Source: Streptomyces otsuchiensis (lineage in GTDB: Bacteria; Actinomycetota; Actinomycetes; Streptomycetales; Streptomycetaceae). From it: a stretch of 64,000 nt of DNA. Of the stretch, positions 47,620 to 56,918 are shown piece after piece (position 1 is the first letter of the stretch; the number at the start of each line of letters is the position of its first letter). Below the pieces are notes generated by a model. The model did not search any database. It worked only from the letters and a program-made list of their open reading frames with translations, and was not told the DNA's origin. A program made the translations under genes and the position numbers. The stretch covers positions 1-64,000 of the forward strand of contig NZ_BHZI01000001.1 in NCBI RefSeq assembly GCF_004305975.1, read 5' to 3'.

Positions 47620-48732
47620 ATGGCACCGCCCGTACCGGGAGAGCTGACGTTCGTAGCGCCGCGTGGAGCGAAGAAGCCGCCCCGCCACCTGGCCGACCTC
47701 GACCCCGCCGAACGACGGGAGGCCGTGGCGGCGCTGGGTGAGAAGCCGTTCCGCGCCAAGCAGCTGTCCCAGCACTACTTCGGACGCTTCGCCGCCGACC
47801 CCGAGCAGTGGACCAACATCCCGGCGGCCTCACGGGAACGCCTCGCGGCGGAGCTGCTCCCGCCACTGATGTCCGTCGTGCGACACATCAGCTGTGACGA
47901 AGGGGCGACCCGCAAGACGCTCTGGCGGCTCCACGACGGCACCATGGTCGAGTCGGTGCTGATGCGTTACCCGGACCGCGTCACCATGTGCATCTCCTCC
48001 CAGGCGGGCTGCGGGATGAACTGCCCGTTCTGTGCGACCGGTCAGGCGGGCCTGGACCGCAACCTCTCCACGGCGGAGATCACGCACCAGATCGTGGACG
48101 GCATGCGGGCGCTGCGCGACGGCGAGGTTCCCGGTGGCCCCGCCCGTCTGTCCAACATCGTGTTCATGGGGATGGGCGAGCCGCTGGCCAACTACAACCG
48201 CGTCGTGGGCGCGATCCGCAGGCTCACCGATCCCGAGCCCGACGGCGTCGGCCTGTCGCAGCGCGGTATCACCGTCTCCACGGTCGGCCTGGTGCCGGCG
48301 ATCAACCGGCTCGCCGACGAGGGCCTCAAGTGCCGCCTCGCCGTGTCGCTGCACGCGCCCGACGACGAGCTGCGCGACACCCTGGTACCGGTCAACACCC
48401 GCTGGAAGGTGCGGGAGGTACTGGACGCCGCATGGGACTACGCGGAGCGGTCCGGTCGCCGGATCTCGATCGAGTACGCCCTGATCCGTGACATCAACGA
48501 CCAGGGGTGGCGGGCGGACCTCCTGGGGCGGCTGCTCAAGGGGCACCGTGCCCACGTCAACCTCATCCCGCTCAACCCGACGCCCGGGTCCAAGTGGACG
48601 GCGAGCCGCCCGGAGGACGAGCGCGCGTTCGTCGCCGCACTTGAAACGCACGGTGTGCCGACAACGGTGCGTGACACGCGGGGTCAGGAGATCGACGGGG
48701 CCTGCGGCCAGCTGGCCGCGTCCGAGCGCTGA
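47620..48732 (+). CDS. rlmN: 23S rRNA (adenine(2503)-C(2))-methyltransferase RlmN
   Basis: RlmN is a radical-SAM enzyme that methylates A2503 of 23S rRNA and A37 of some tRNAs. The 370-residue protein has the [4Fe-4S] motif CGMNCPFC near residue 130, the N-terminal RlmN domain, [11 protein letters not shown], and the C-terminal mechanistic cysteine in [12 protein letters not shown] 47620 gives the usual start. Confidence 0.95.
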   Translation: MAPPVPGELTFVAPRGAKKPPRHLADLDPAERREAVAALGEKPFRAKQLSQHYFGRFAADPEQWTNIPAASRERLAAELLPPLMSVVRHISCDEGATRKTLWRLHDGTMVESVLMRYPDRVTMCISSQAGCGMNCPFCATGQAGLDRNLSTAEITHQIVDGMRALRDGEVPGGPARLSNIVFMGMGEPLANYNRVVGAIRRLTDPEPDGVGLSQRGITVSTVGLVPAINRLADEGLKCRLAVSLHAPDDELRDTLVPVNTRWKVREVLDAAWDYAERSGRRISIEYALIRDINDQGWRADLLGRLLKGHRAHVNLIPLNPTPGSKWTASRPEDERAFVAALETHGVPTTVRDTRGQEIDGACGQLAASER

Positions 48733-48735
48733 TCT

Positions 48736-48900
48736 GCCCCACGTCGTTCACCGCGTGGGGCGGGCGCGCGTGACGCACGCCCCACGGGGCGGTGTCGCAC
48801 GGTGCGCGCCGCATCATCGCTCCGCCCCACGCGCCATCGCTCGGCCCCATGCGCCGCATCATCGCTCCGCCCCATGCGCCTTCCCCCGGGGCGGGGCGGG
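48736..48900. repeat. Dense cluster of dispersed GCCCCAYGC repeats with a tandem array
   Basis: A small hairpin (GCCCCACG at 48736-48743 with CGTGGGGC at 48754-48761) follows the rlmN stop. Then 48806-48830, 48831-48850 and 48851-48875 are imperfect tandem units of the form GCGCCGCATCATCGCTCCG + CCCCAY, the middle unit lacking 5 bases, and a partial GCGCC follows. No gene is visible. Confidence 0.7.
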
Positions 48901-48995
48901 CCGCGATCCGGCACCACGCGTGGGCCCGGCCGCGCCGTTCCGGCCGGGTGGGTTATCGTGTGCTCGCACAATTGCATGACACATCACCCATACGT

Positions 48996-49095
48996 ATTGA
49001 CCGGCAGGGGAGCGCGCGAAGCGCTGAGAGTGCGGCACAGCCGCAGACCCTTGGAACCTCGCCCGGAGCTCATGGCGCCGGGTAGGGAGTTCGGA
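48996..49095 (+). promoter_or_regulatory. TPP riboswitch (THI element)
   Basis: The leader of thiB carries the conserved thiamine-pyrophosphate aptamer: GGGGAGC near 49000, GCGCTGAGAG (49021-49030 region), a short GCGG/CCGC helix, then AGACCCTTGGAACCT (49045-49059) and the closing helix with GCGCCGGGTAGGGAGT (about 49075-49090). TPP binding should switch off expression of the transporter downstream. The start codon is about 55 bases after the aptamer. Confidence 0.93.
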
Positions 49096-49149
49096 TCACA
49101 GCACCCCAGGTGCGTTCCGCTGCCTCGCCGTCCCGACGAAAGCAGCCTC

Positions 49150-50229
49150 ATGAATCGCACCACCCGGCGTACCGCCACCGCGGTCCTGGCATCCCTGACC
49201 GGCGCGTCCCTGCTGGCCGCCTGCGGTTCCGGAGGAGACGGCGAGGACGGGGCAGCCGACGACACCGTCACCCTCGTGACGCACAACTCCTTCGAGCTCT
49301 CGGACGAGGTGCTGGAGCGGTTCACCGAGGACACCGGCTACACCCTGGAGATCCTGCGCGCCGGCGACGGCGGGGTCATGGTCAACCAGGCGGTGCTGTC
49401 CGCCGGGAACCCCCAGGGAGATGTCCTGTTCGGCGTCGACAACACGCTTCTCTCGCGCGCCCTGGACGAGGGCGTCTTCGCCCCGCACCGTGCCGCCGGC
49501 CTGGACCGGGTCCCGGAGGAACTGCAGCTCGACGCGGGGGAGTGGCGGGTGACGCCCATGGACATCGGGGACATCTGTGTCAACTACGACCGTGCCTGGT
49601 TCGAGGACGCCTCCCTGGAACCGCCGCAGACGCTGGATGAACTCGCCGACCCCGACTACCGGGACCTGCTGGTGGTCCAGAACGCCTCCACCTCGACGCC
49701 TGGCCTCGGATTCCTGCTGGGAACCGTCGCCGCCTTCGGCGAGGACGGATGGCAGGATTACTGGGAGCGGCTCACGGAAAACGGCGTACGCGTCGTCGAG
49801 GGCTGGGAACAGGCCTACTACGAGGAGTTCTCCGGGTCCTCCGGCAACGGAGACCGCCCGCTGGTCGTGAGTTACGCCTCGTCGCCGCCGGTCGAGGTCG
49901 TCTACGGATCCGACCCGGAGCCCGAGCAGGCGCCGACGGGGGTCTCCACCGGAACGTGCTTCCGTCAGATCGAGTTCGCGGGCCTGCTGGAGGGCGCCGA
50001 CAACCCGGAGGGCGGCAAGGCACTCATCGACTTCATGCTCTCGCCCGCGTTCCAGGAGGACGTCCCCCTCCAGATGTTCGTCAACCCGGTCCGTGACGAT
50101 GTGGAGCTTCCCGAGGTCTTCACCCGCTACGGGGTGCGGATCGAGGACCCGTACCACCTGGAGCCCGACGCGATCACCGAGCACCGCAGCCGCTGGGTGA
50201 ACGAGTGGACCAACCTGGTCGTCCGTTGA
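49150..50229 (+). CDS. thiB: Thiamine ABC transporter substrate-binding lipoprotein
   Basis: The 359-residue protein has a lipoprotein signal peptide with lipobox LLAAC (about residues 22-26) and a periplasmic-binding fold (VTLVTHNSFELSDEVLERFTEDTGYTLEILRAGDGG; later DICVNYDRAWF, WEQAYYEEFSGSSGNGDRPLVVSYASSPP) typical of TbpA/ThiB. It binds thiamine or its phosphates outside the cell. It is first in thiBPQ and controlled by the TPP riboswitch. Confidence 0.94.
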   Translation: MNRTTRRTATAVLASLTGASLLAACGSGGDGEDGAADDTVTLVTHNSFELSDEVLERFTEDTGYTLEILRAGDGGVMVNQAVLSAGNPQGDVLFGVDNTLLSRALDEGVFAPHRAAGLDRVPEELQLDAGEWRVTPMDIGDICVNYDRAWFEDASLEPPQTLDELADPDYRDLLVVQNASTSTPGLGFLLGTVAAFGEDGWQDYWERLTENGVRVVEGWEQAYYEEFSGSSGNGDRPLVVSYASSPPVEVVYGSDPEPEQAPTGVSTGTCFRQIEFAGLLEGADNPEGGKALIDFMLSPAFQEDVPLQMFVNPVRDDVELPEVFTRYGVRIEDPYHLEPDAITEHRSRWVNEWTNLVVR

Positions 50230-50254
50230 CGCGGGCACCGATCGCCGCCGCGTC

Positions 50255-52015
50255 ATGACCGGCCGGTCTCCGCTCCGCCGCCGCGAGGACCACGCCGGGC
50301 AGCCGGAATCCGCCCCGGTGCCCCGCGCCATGCACGGCACCGCGCTCGGCCCCGGTGCACTCCGGAGGCGGGCCGGCCGGCGGGCACTCGCCACCCGCCT
50401 GGGGCTGATGGCGCTGCCAGTGGCGTTCTTCGGTCTCTTCTTCGGCTATCCGGTGGCCGCCATCGTCGGCCGTGGCCTCCACGTCGACGGCCGCTGGCAG
50501 TTCGGCCGGTTCGCCGAGGTCCTGTCCGATCCCGGTATCGGCCAGGTCCTGTGGTTCACCACCTGGCAGGCGGCGGCGTCCACCGCCCTCACGCTGCTGC
50601 TCGCGCTGCCGGGGGCCTACGTCCTGGCCCGCTTCTCCTTTCCCGGCAAGCAGACGCTGCGCGCGGTGGTCACCGTTCCCTTCGTGCTGCCCACCGTCGT
50701 CGTCGGCGCCGCCTTCCTCGGCCTGCTGGGGCGGGGAGGGCTGCTCAACGACCTGTGGGGCGTGCGGCTGGACACCACGGTGTGGGCGATTCTGCTCGCC
50801 CATGTCTTCTTCAACTACGCGGTCGTCGTCCGCACCGTCGGCGGCCTGTGGTCGCAGCTGGACCCCCGGCAGGAGGAAGCCGCCCGGCTGCTGGGCGCGG
50901 GGAGGTTCGCCGCCTGGCGCCGGGTCACGCTTCCGGCGCTCGTTCCGGCGCTCGCCGCTGCCGCGCTGATGGTTTTCCTGTTCACGTTCACCTCCTTCGG
51001 CGTCGTGCAGATCCTGGGCGGGCCCGGGTACGCCACGCTGGAGGTGGAGATCTACCGGCAGACGGCGCAGATGCTGGACCTGCCCACCGCCTCGGTGCTG
51101 ACGCTGCTCCAGTTCGCCGCGGTGGCGTCGATGCTGGGCGTGCACGCCTGGACCGTGCGGCGCCGCGAAGGGGCGCTCCGCCTCGTCGACCCGGCCGCGA
51201 CCAGCCGGCGGCCGCACGGGGCGGGGGAGTGGAGCCTGCTGGGCGGAGTGCTGCTCTCCGTGGTGCTTCTGGTGCTGCTGCCCTTGGGCGTGCTGGTCGA
51301 ACGATCGCTGCGCGGGCCGGATGGGTACTCACTGATCCACTACCGCGCGCTGGCCTCGGCCGACGGCGGGACGTTCCTGGTGCCGCCGCTGGAAGCGGTC
51401 GGCAACTCCCTGCGGTTCGCCGCCGTCGCGACGGTGATCGCGCTGGTCGTCGGTGGTCTGGCCGCGGCCGCTCTGACCCGTGGTGCGGGGCGGCTGGTGC
51501 GGGGGTTCGACGCGCTGCTGATGCTGCCGCTGGGCACGTCAGCCGTCACGGTGGGGTTCGGATTCCTCATCGCGCTGGACGCGCCGCCGCTGGACCTGCG
51601 TTCCAGCTGGATCCTGGTGCCGCTGGCGCAGGCGCTGGTGGGGGTGCCGTTCGTTGTGCGGGTGATGCTGCCGGTGCTGCGTGCCGTCGACGACCGGCTG
51701 CGCCAGGCGGCCTCGGTGCTGGGGGCGTCGCCGCTGCGCGCCTGGCGGGAGGTGGACCTGCCGATGGTGCGCCGCGCCCTCCTGCTCGCCGCGGGCTTCG
51801 CGTTCGCCGTCTCCCTCGGAGAGTTCGGCGCCACCGTGTTCATCGCACGCCCCGACGAACCGACGCTCCCCGTGGCCATCGCACGACTGCTGGGACGGGC
51901 GGGCGAACTCAACTACGGGCAGGCGATGGCGCTCAGCACCGTGCTGATGCTGGTCTGCGCTCTCACCCTGCTCGCCCTGGAGCGCATCCGCCCCGCGCGC
52001 TCCGGTGAGTTCTGA
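50255..52015 (+). CDS. thiP: Thiamine ABC transporter permease
   Basis: The 586-residue membrane protein is a fused double permease with about 12 helices in two related halves. Each half has an EAA-type loop (EEAARLLGAGRFAAWRRVTLP near residue 207 and LRQAASVLGASPLRAWREVDLP near residue 485) that docks on the ATPase. It follows thiB by 25 bases and precedes thiQ by 14. Confidence 0.94.
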   Translation: MTGRSPLRRREDHAGQPESAPVPRAMHGTALGPGALRRRAGRRALATRLGLMALPVAFFGLFFGYPVAAIVGRGLHVDGRWQFGRFAEVLSDPGIGQVLWFTTWQAAASTALTLLLALPGAYVLARFSFPGKQTLRAVVTVPFVLPTVVVGAAFLGLLGRGGLLNDLWGVRLDTTVWAILLAHVFFNYAVVVRTVGGLWSQLDPRQEEAARLLGAGRFAAWRRVTLPALVPALAAAALMVFLFTFTSFGVVQILGGPGYATLEVEIYRQTAQMLDLPTASVLTLLQFAAVASMLGVHAWTVRRREGALRLVDPAATSRRPHGAGEWSLLGGVLLSVVLLVLLPLGVLVERSLRGPDGYSLIHYRALASADGGTFLVPPLEAVGNSLRFAAVATVIALVVGGLAAAALTRGAGRLVRGFDALLMLPLGTSAVTVGFGFLIALDAPPLDLRSSWILVPLAQALVGVPFVVRVMLPVLRAVDDRLRQAASVLGASPLRAWREVDLPMVRRALLLAAGFAFAVSLGEFGATVFIARPDEPTLPVAIARLLGRAGELNYGQAMALSTVLMLVCALTLLALERIRPARSGEF

Positions 52016-52029
52016 CCGAGGAGAACCTG

Positions 52030-53238
52030 ATGACTCCGGCAGTTCCGAAAGCCGCTCGGCCGGCCGCGCCGTTGCTGCGCCTGGACGTTCTGACGGTGCG
52101 GTTCGGCGACCGTGCCGCCCTCGACGAGGTCACGCTCGACGTGCACGAGTCCGAGACGGTGTGCGTACTCGGCCCCAGCGGCAGCGGCAAGTCGACGCTG
52201 CTCCGCGCCGTCGCGGGGCTCCAGCACCCGGACGCGGGCCGGGTGATCCTCGACGGGAACGACCAGAGCGGGGTGCCCGCGCACCGGCGCGGCATGGGGC
52301 TGATGTTCCAGGACCACCAGCTGTTCCCGCAGCGCGACGTCGGCGGGAACATCGCCTTCGGTCTGCGGATGCGCCGCACGGGGCGGGAGGAGTCGACGGC
52401 ACGCGTGACGCGGCTGCTGGAGCTGGTGGGACTCCCCGGAGCCGAGCGACGCGCGGTGGCGTCGCTGTCCGGCGGCGAGCAGCAGCGCGTGGCACTGGCG
52501 AGGGCACTGGCGCCGAGTCCGCGGCTGCTGATGCTGGACGAACCGCTGGGGCAACTGGACCGGGGCCTCCGTGAACGGCTGGTCGTCGAACTGCGCTCAC
52601 TGTTCCGTTCGCTGGGCACGACGGTGCTCGCGGTGACCCACGACCAAGGGGAGGCGTTCGCGCTCGCCGACCGTGTGATCGTGATGCGCGACGGGCGGGT
52701 GGCCCAGTCCGGTACCCCGGTCGAGGTGTGGCGGCGTCCGGCGTCCGAGTTCGTCGCCCGGTTCCTCGGGTTCGCCAACGTCGTCGACGCGGTGGTCGGT
52801 GACGGCACCGTGCGCACGCCGTGGGGCGACCTGCGCGGCCCGGAGGGCGTGGAGCGGGGTGCTGCCCGCCTCCTGGTGCGGCCCGGCGGGGTCCTGCTGC
52901 GCCGTGGCTCTGCCCCGGCCGCCGCGTGGCCCGGCGGCCGGGGCGGCGGTGACGCGCCCCCCGGGCACGGTGGAGGTGGAGGAGACGGGGCGGCGCTCCT
53001 GGACGGCGACGAGGGCGCTCTGCGCTGTGTGGTGGCCGCGCGCACCTTCCGCGGTGACCATGTGGTGCTGCATCTGGACCCCGAGCGGGGCCCTCGGCTG
53101 GAGGCCACCTGCCCCCTACGTCACGCACCCGACGAAGGGGCGCGGGTCGTGGTCGGCTTCGACCCCGAAGAGGCCGTTCTGTTGCCTTCTGAGCCCCGAT
53201 CAGGCGCGCCGTCCGTGGAGAACTCGCAAAAAAGATGA
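52030..53238 (+). CDS. thiQ: Thiamine ABC transporter ATP-binding protein
   Basis: The 402-residue ATPase has Walker A GPSGSGKST, Q-loop MFQDHQLFPQ, signature LSGGEQQRVALARAL, Walker B LLMLDEPLGQLD and switch His in VTHDQGEA. A C-terminal extension of about 150 residues, with a Gly-rich stretch, looks like a regulatory TOBE-type domain. GAGGAGA precedes the ATG. It completes the thiBPQ operon. Confidence 0.94.
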   Translation: MTPAVPKAARPAAPLLRLDVLTVRFGDRAALDEVTLDVHESETVCVLGPSGSGKSTLLRAVAGLQHPDAGRVILDGNDQSGVPAHRRGMGLMFQDHQLFPQRDVGGNIAFGLRMRRTGREESTARVTRLLELVGLPGAERRAVASLSGGEQQRVALARALAPSPRLLMLDEPLGQLDRGLRERLVVELRSLFRSLGTTVLAVTHDQGEAFALADRVIVMRDGRVAQSGTPVEVWRRPASEFVARFLGFANVVDAVVGDGTVRTPWGDLRGPEGVERGAARLLVRPGGVLLRRGSAPAAAWPGGRGGGDAPPGHGGGGGDGAALLDGDEGALRCVVAARTFRGDHVVLHLDPERGPRLEATCPLRHAPDEGARVVVGFDPEEAVLLPSEPRSGAPSVENSQKR

Positions 53239-53254
53239 AAGTTTTCGTCTAGAC
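53234..53254. promoter_or_regulatory. Palindromic candidate operator upstream of the GH10-like gene
   Basis: GATGAAAGTTTTCGTC (53234-53249) is a near-palindrome centred on GAAANNTTTC, a form common for LacI-family operators of sugar genes. It overlaps the thiQ stop codon and abuts a perfect GTCTAGAC palindrome (53247-53254). The surrounding 100 bases are the most AT-rich non-coding DNA in the window and should hold the promoter of the next gene. Confidence 0.4.
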
Positions 53255-53338
53255 GGGCACAGTCTGGCGATCTAAATTGTCAGCCGCAACGCTGTTGATC
53301 AGAACACGCCACCACCAGCTCCCCAGGAGTGGTCCCGC

Positions 53339-54916
53339 ATGAGACGCATCCTGCCCACCCTTGCCGCGGGCCTCGGCCTGCTGGTATCCAGCCTGGTCAC
53401 CGCGGGCCCCGCCGCGGCCGCCCCCGACCAGGGCGACCAGCCCGAACAGTGGCGCAGCTACTGGGTGGACGCCTTCAACGAAGGCGTCTACACCCCGGAA
53501 CAGGCGGCTCGCGCCGTCGAGGACGCACTGGCGATCAACGCCAACGCCCTCATCGTCCAGACCGGCAGGCGCTACGACTGCTTCTGCAACCGCGCCCTCT
53601 ACCCGCGCACCGACGCGGCGGTCAACCCCGCCCCGTACGACCCGCTGGACGAGATCATCGAGCAGGCGCACGCCGCGGGCCTGGAGGTCCACGCCTGGGT
53701 GAACGTCAACACTCTCTGGAACAGCGCCACCGCGCCGAAGTCGCCCGAGCACGTCTTCAACCAGCACGGCCCCACCGCCGAGGGCAGCGACCGCTGGCTC
53801 AACAAGAAGGTCGACGGCACCGAGTTCCAGGGCGCGAACGTCTACGTGGATCCCGGTCACCCGGACGTCGCCGACTACATCGTCAAGGCGATCAGCAGCA
53901 TCGCCAGCGAGTACGACGTCGACGGAGTCAACCTCGACTACATCCGTTACCCGGACCACAACTCCACGACCACCCACAGCGACTGGGGCTACAACGATGT
54001 CTCCGTCGAGCGGTTCCAGCAGGCCACCGGCCGTTCCGACCTGCCCGAGCCCAGCGACGCGCAGTGGACCGACTGGCGCCGTGACCAGGTGACCAACCTG
54101 GTCCGGAAGATCTACCTGTCGCTGTGGGACATCGACCCCCAGACGCGACTCTCCATCAACGCCATCACCTACGGCAACGGTCCGCAGGCGGTCGGCGGCT
54201 GGGAGTCCACCCGGACCTACGGCGAGGTCCTCCAGGACTGGGTCGGCTGGCTCGACGAGGGCATCACCGACACCGTCATGACCATGAACTACAAGCGCAA
54301 CTGGCAGCCGGCGCAGAAGCAGATGTACTCGGAGTGGTCCGAGTTCATGGCCGACAACCAGATGGGGCGCCAGACCGTCAACGGCCCCGGCCTCTACCTC
54401 AACCCGGTCGAGGACAGCGTCGAGCAGGCGCTGGAGGCCGTGGCCCCCACCGCCGCCGGGAACACCGCGGCCGGGTGGAGCGGCTACGCGTACGCCAACC
54501 CGAGCAGCACCCACGTCGACGGGTCCTGGGAGAACCGTTCGGCGGAGCGCGACGCGCTGGCCGAGGCGCTGACCACCGGCCCGGACGCACCGTTCGCCGA
54601 GGAGGCGGCGGTCCCGGACATGGCATGGAAGACGAAGCCGGGCGAGGGCCACGTCACCGGCCAGCTGAAGCTGCGCAACGGTGACGGTCTGGACCAGACG
54701 AAGGTCACCCTGAAGCCGCTCACCAACCGCTCGCAGCCCGTGACCCGCGTCGCCGACGGCGACGGCTGGTTCGGCTTCGCCCATGTCGACCCGGGCGTCT
54801 ACCTGGTCACCGTGGACCTTCCCCGCGGGGTGGTGGGTGCGCCCGTCACCGCCGTGAAGGTGGACAAGGGCAAGGTCAGCGAGGCCAAGCTGGGCAGCTA
54901 CATCAACCTGCGCTGA
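53339..54916 (+). CDS. Secreted glycoside-hydrolase-10-like (YngK/DUF187-type) protein
   Basis: The 525-residue protein has a signal peptide (about residues 1-29, ending AAAA) and a barrel domain (about 38-390): WRSYWVDAFNEGVYTP, LIVQTGRRYDCFCNR, GLEVHAWVNVNTLWN, YDVDGVNLDYIRYPD and GITDTVMTMNYKRNW. This fits the GHL10 family, thought to act on peptidoglycan or other polysaccharides. A C-terminal carboxypeptidase-regulatory-like beta domain follows (about 435-525). The gene has its own promoter region and a strong terminator. Confidence 0.87.
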   Translation: MRRILPTLAAGLGLLVSSLVTAGPAAAAPDQGDQPEQWRSYWVDAFNEGVYTPEQAARAVEDALAINANALIVQTGRRYDCFCNRALYPRTDAAVNPAPYDPLDEIIEQAHAAGLEVHAWVNVNTLWNSATAPKSPEHVFNQHGPTAEGSDRWLNKKVDGTEFQGANVYVDPGHPDVADYIVKAISSIASEYDVDGVNLDYIRYPDHNSTTTHSDWGYNDVSVERFQQATGRSDLPEPSDAQWTDWRRDQVTNLVRKIYLSLWDIDPQTRLSINAITYGNGPQAVGGWESTRTYGEVLQDWVGWLDEGITDTVMTMNYKRNWQPAQKQMYSEWSEFMADNQMGRQTVNGPGLYLNPVEDSVEQALEAVAPTAAGNTAAGWSGYAYANPSSTHVDGSWENRSAERDALAEALTTGPDAPFAEEAAVPDMAWKTKPGEGHVTGQLKLRNGDGLDQTKVTLKPLTNRSQPVTRVADGDGWFGFAHVDPGVYLVTVDLPRGVVGAPVTAVKVDKGKVSEAKLGSYINLR

Positions 54917-54930
54917 CGCCTCATCGCATC

Positions 54931-54957
54931 TGCGTGGTGCACACCGTGCACCACGCA
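54931..54957 (+). terminator. 12-bp hairpin after the GH10-like gene
   Basis: TGCGTGGTGCAC (54931-54942) pairs with GTGCACCACGCA (54946-54957) around a 3-base loop, 14 bases after the stop. Confidence 0.8.
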
Positions 54958-54971
54958 TATGGGGCCGCGCG

Positions 54972-55017
54972 ACGGACGGAGGCCCGCCCCGCGAGAGCGG
55001 GGCGGGCCTCCGTCCGT
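54972..55017. terminator. 21-bp perfect hairpin with GAGA loop, bidirectional
   Basis: Bases 54972-54992 pair perfectly with 54997-55017 around GAGA. It lies between convergent genes and probably serves the minus-strand ABC operon as well. Confidence 0.85.
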
Positions 55018-55086
55018 GCTGTTCGCCGCCCCGCGCCGCCCGCGGCGACCGAGTCGCCGGCGGCTGGTCGGCGGGGCCGGGCCGGT

Positions 55087-56211
55087 TCAGCCGGGAAGCG
55101 GCAGGGTGAGCAACGCCGCTGTCAGCCATGTCAGCGGCACGAACACCGCCAGGAGCGTCGCCGCCCGCAGCAGCCGCGCCCGGCGCATCAACCGTGGCGC
55201 GGCGCCCAGTTCGCGGAGCGTCTCCGTCGCGGAGGCCCGCTCGGTACGCAGTGAAGCCGCTGTGGTGAGGGTTGCCCCGACGACCGCCAGGAGAACGACT
55301 CCCGCGCCCAGCAGCCCGAGCCCACCCGCGAACACCGGCCCGTCCAGGCGGGTCGCGGCCAGCGCGGCGGCCGTCGACGCGCTGACGGTGCCGAGCTGAG
55401 CACCCAGGCGGGAGGCCTCCCGCTGCAGGGTGCGTCCGGCCAGTAGCCGCAGCGCGCCCGGCCGGCCCAGGGTCAGCAGCCGTGCGGCAGCCTGAGCGAG
55501 CCCCGGTGCCGCCAGGACGACCCCGGCCACGCTGAGGGTCCAGCCGAGCAGGACCCCCGCTGACACGCCTCCGAGGGTGCCGGGCAGCGGCAGACCGTCC
55601 GTGTCGCCCGCCGTGGCTGCCGCGTATCCGCCGACAGCGGTCCCGGCCGCGACCAGGGCCGCGCCCCAGGGGAGAAGCGCGCCCGCCGCTGCCGCGCGCT
55701 CGCGCGCCGGTACCGCCAGCCCTCCGGCGACGGCGACGGTCACCGGAACCAGCGCCAGCAGGGTGAGCGCGCCGGCCAGGGGCAGGTCCGGGCCGCCGAC
55801 AGGCAGACCGATGCCCTGTCCGTCGAAGAGGGGAACGGAGCCCAGCTTGCCCCGCAGCTGAAGGAACACCAGAACCGCCGCAGCCACTCCCAGCAGCGCG
55901 GCCAGTGCCGTCGACAGTGCGGCGTGCGCGCGGAGCCGGCGTGGGGCGAGCGAGACCGCGTCCAGTGCGGAACGAGGCTCGGTCACCGGGTCGGCACGGG
56001 CCACGGAGGCCGCTAGTTGCGCGGTGGCGGCGAGCGGAAGCAGGCACCAGGCCAGACGCACGAAGGCCTCGCCGGGCTCCGTCGGGTTGGCGGTGGCGTA
56101 GGCGAGGGCGGCCAGCAACAGAAAGCCGACGCCGGCGGCGGTGGCGGCGAGGACCAGGCGTCGCAGCTGGGCGACGGGTCGCGCGCCGCGGGCTAGGCGG
56201 AGAGCGAGCAT
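55087..56211 (-). CDS. ABC transporter membrane protein (FtsX/MacB-like)
   Basis: The 374-residue protein has about eight hydrophobic segments and a C-terminal four-helix block (LLGAGVVLLAVVGATLTTAASLRTERASATETLRELGAAPRLMRRARLLRAATLLAVFVPLTWL) like the core of FtsX-type permeases, which drive conformational work rather than classic transport. Its start overlaps the end of the ATPase gene by 19 bases, so the pair forms one unit. The substrate is unknown. Confidence 0.78.
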   Translation of the reverse strand: MLALRLARGARPVAQLRRLVLAATAAGVGFLLLAALAYATANPTEPGEAFVRLAWCLLPLAATAQLAASVARADPVTEPRSALDAVSLAPRRLRAHAALSTALAALLGVAAAVLVFLQLRGKLGSVPLFDGQGIGLPVGGPDLPLAGALTLLALVPVTVAVAGGLAVPARERAAAAGALLPWGAALVAAGTAVGGYAAATAGDTDGLPLPGTLGGVSAGVLLGWTLSVAGVVLAAPGLAQAAARLLTLGRPGALRLLAGRTLQREASRLGAQLGTVSASTAAALAATRLDGPVFAGGLGLLGAGVVLLAVVGATLTTAASLRTERASATETLRELGAAPRLMRRARLLRAATLLAVFVPLTWLTAALLTLPLPG

Positions 56212-56918
56212 GCGGGTCCGGCCACGGTGGAGTCATCCGGGCCGGCGGTCAGCCGGCCGTCGAGCAGACGCAGTGTGCGGTCGGCCACCGGTGCGACCTC
56301 CTCCTCGCGGCCACTGATGACCGTGGTGATCATGTGGGAACGCGCGGCGGCGACCAGCGTCCGCAGCGCCTGGACGCGGTCGCCCTGGTGCAGTGGTGCG
56401 GTTGGTTCGTCGGCGAAGAGCACGGACGGCTCGTGGACCAGAGCCCGAGCGATGGCCACCCGCTGCTGCCGCGGCCGGCTCAGCTGTCCCGGGCGCTTGG
56501 CCGCGCACTCCCCGGCGTCCAGCCGCTCCAGCCACTCCAGGGCGGAGCGTCGTGCCTTGCGGTGACCGGTGCCGCCGAGGAGCAGGGGGAGGGCCACGTT
56601 CTCCCAGGCGGTCAGTTCGGACAGCAACTGGGGGGTGTCGGAGATCCTGCCGAAGCGTTCGCGGCGCAGCCGCTCGCGGACGCCGACGGGCAGGTCGTGT
56701 ACGGGAATGCTGTCGAACCAGACCTCGCCGCGGTGCGGGAGCAGTCCGGCCAGGCAACCCAGGAGGGTCGTCTTGCCACTGCCCCGCGGGCCGGTCAGGG
56801 CGACGATCTCACCCTTGCGGATACTGAGGTCCACGTCCTGGAGGGCGGGTGTGCCTTCGCGGACGCAGTGCAGCTCACGGGTCCACAGCAGGTCGTTGTC
56901 GGGTGGGGCGGCGCTCAC
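56193..56918 (-). CDS. ABC transporter ATP-binding protein with degenerate motifs
   Basis: The 241-residue protein has Walker A GPRGSGKTT (about residues 43-51) and Walker B VLFADEPT. The signature is LSRPRQQRVAIARAL instead of LSGGQQQR, the D-loop reads APLHQGD, and the switch-histidine segment is VISGREEEVAP with no His. ATP can probably be bound, but hydrolysis may be weak. It is the first gene of a two-gene unit with the FtsX-like permease and resembles LolD/MacB-type ATPases in length. It is divergent from the aldehyde dehydrogenase. Confidence 0.85.
   Translation of the reverse strand: MSAAPPDNDLLWTRELHCVREGTPALQDVDLSIRKGEIVALTGPRGSGKTTLLGCLAGLLPHRGEVWFDSIPVHDLPVGVRERLRRERFGRISDTPQLLSELTAWENVALPLLLGGTGHRKARRSALEWLERLDAGECAAKRPGQLSRPRQQRVAIARALVHEPSVLFADEPTAPLHQGDRVQALRTLVAAARSHMITTVISGREEEVAPVADRTLRLLDGRLTAGPDDSTVAGPACSLSA

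Noticed and set aside
48806-48880. Tandem repeats considered as a CRISPR-like array
   Set aside because: Units are directly adjacent without unique spacers, and no cas genes are present.
53249-56236. A 995-codon minus-strand open frame across the GH10-like gene and the ABC permease
   Set aside because: It passes through the coding frames of two well-supported genes out of phase and has no recognisable domain.
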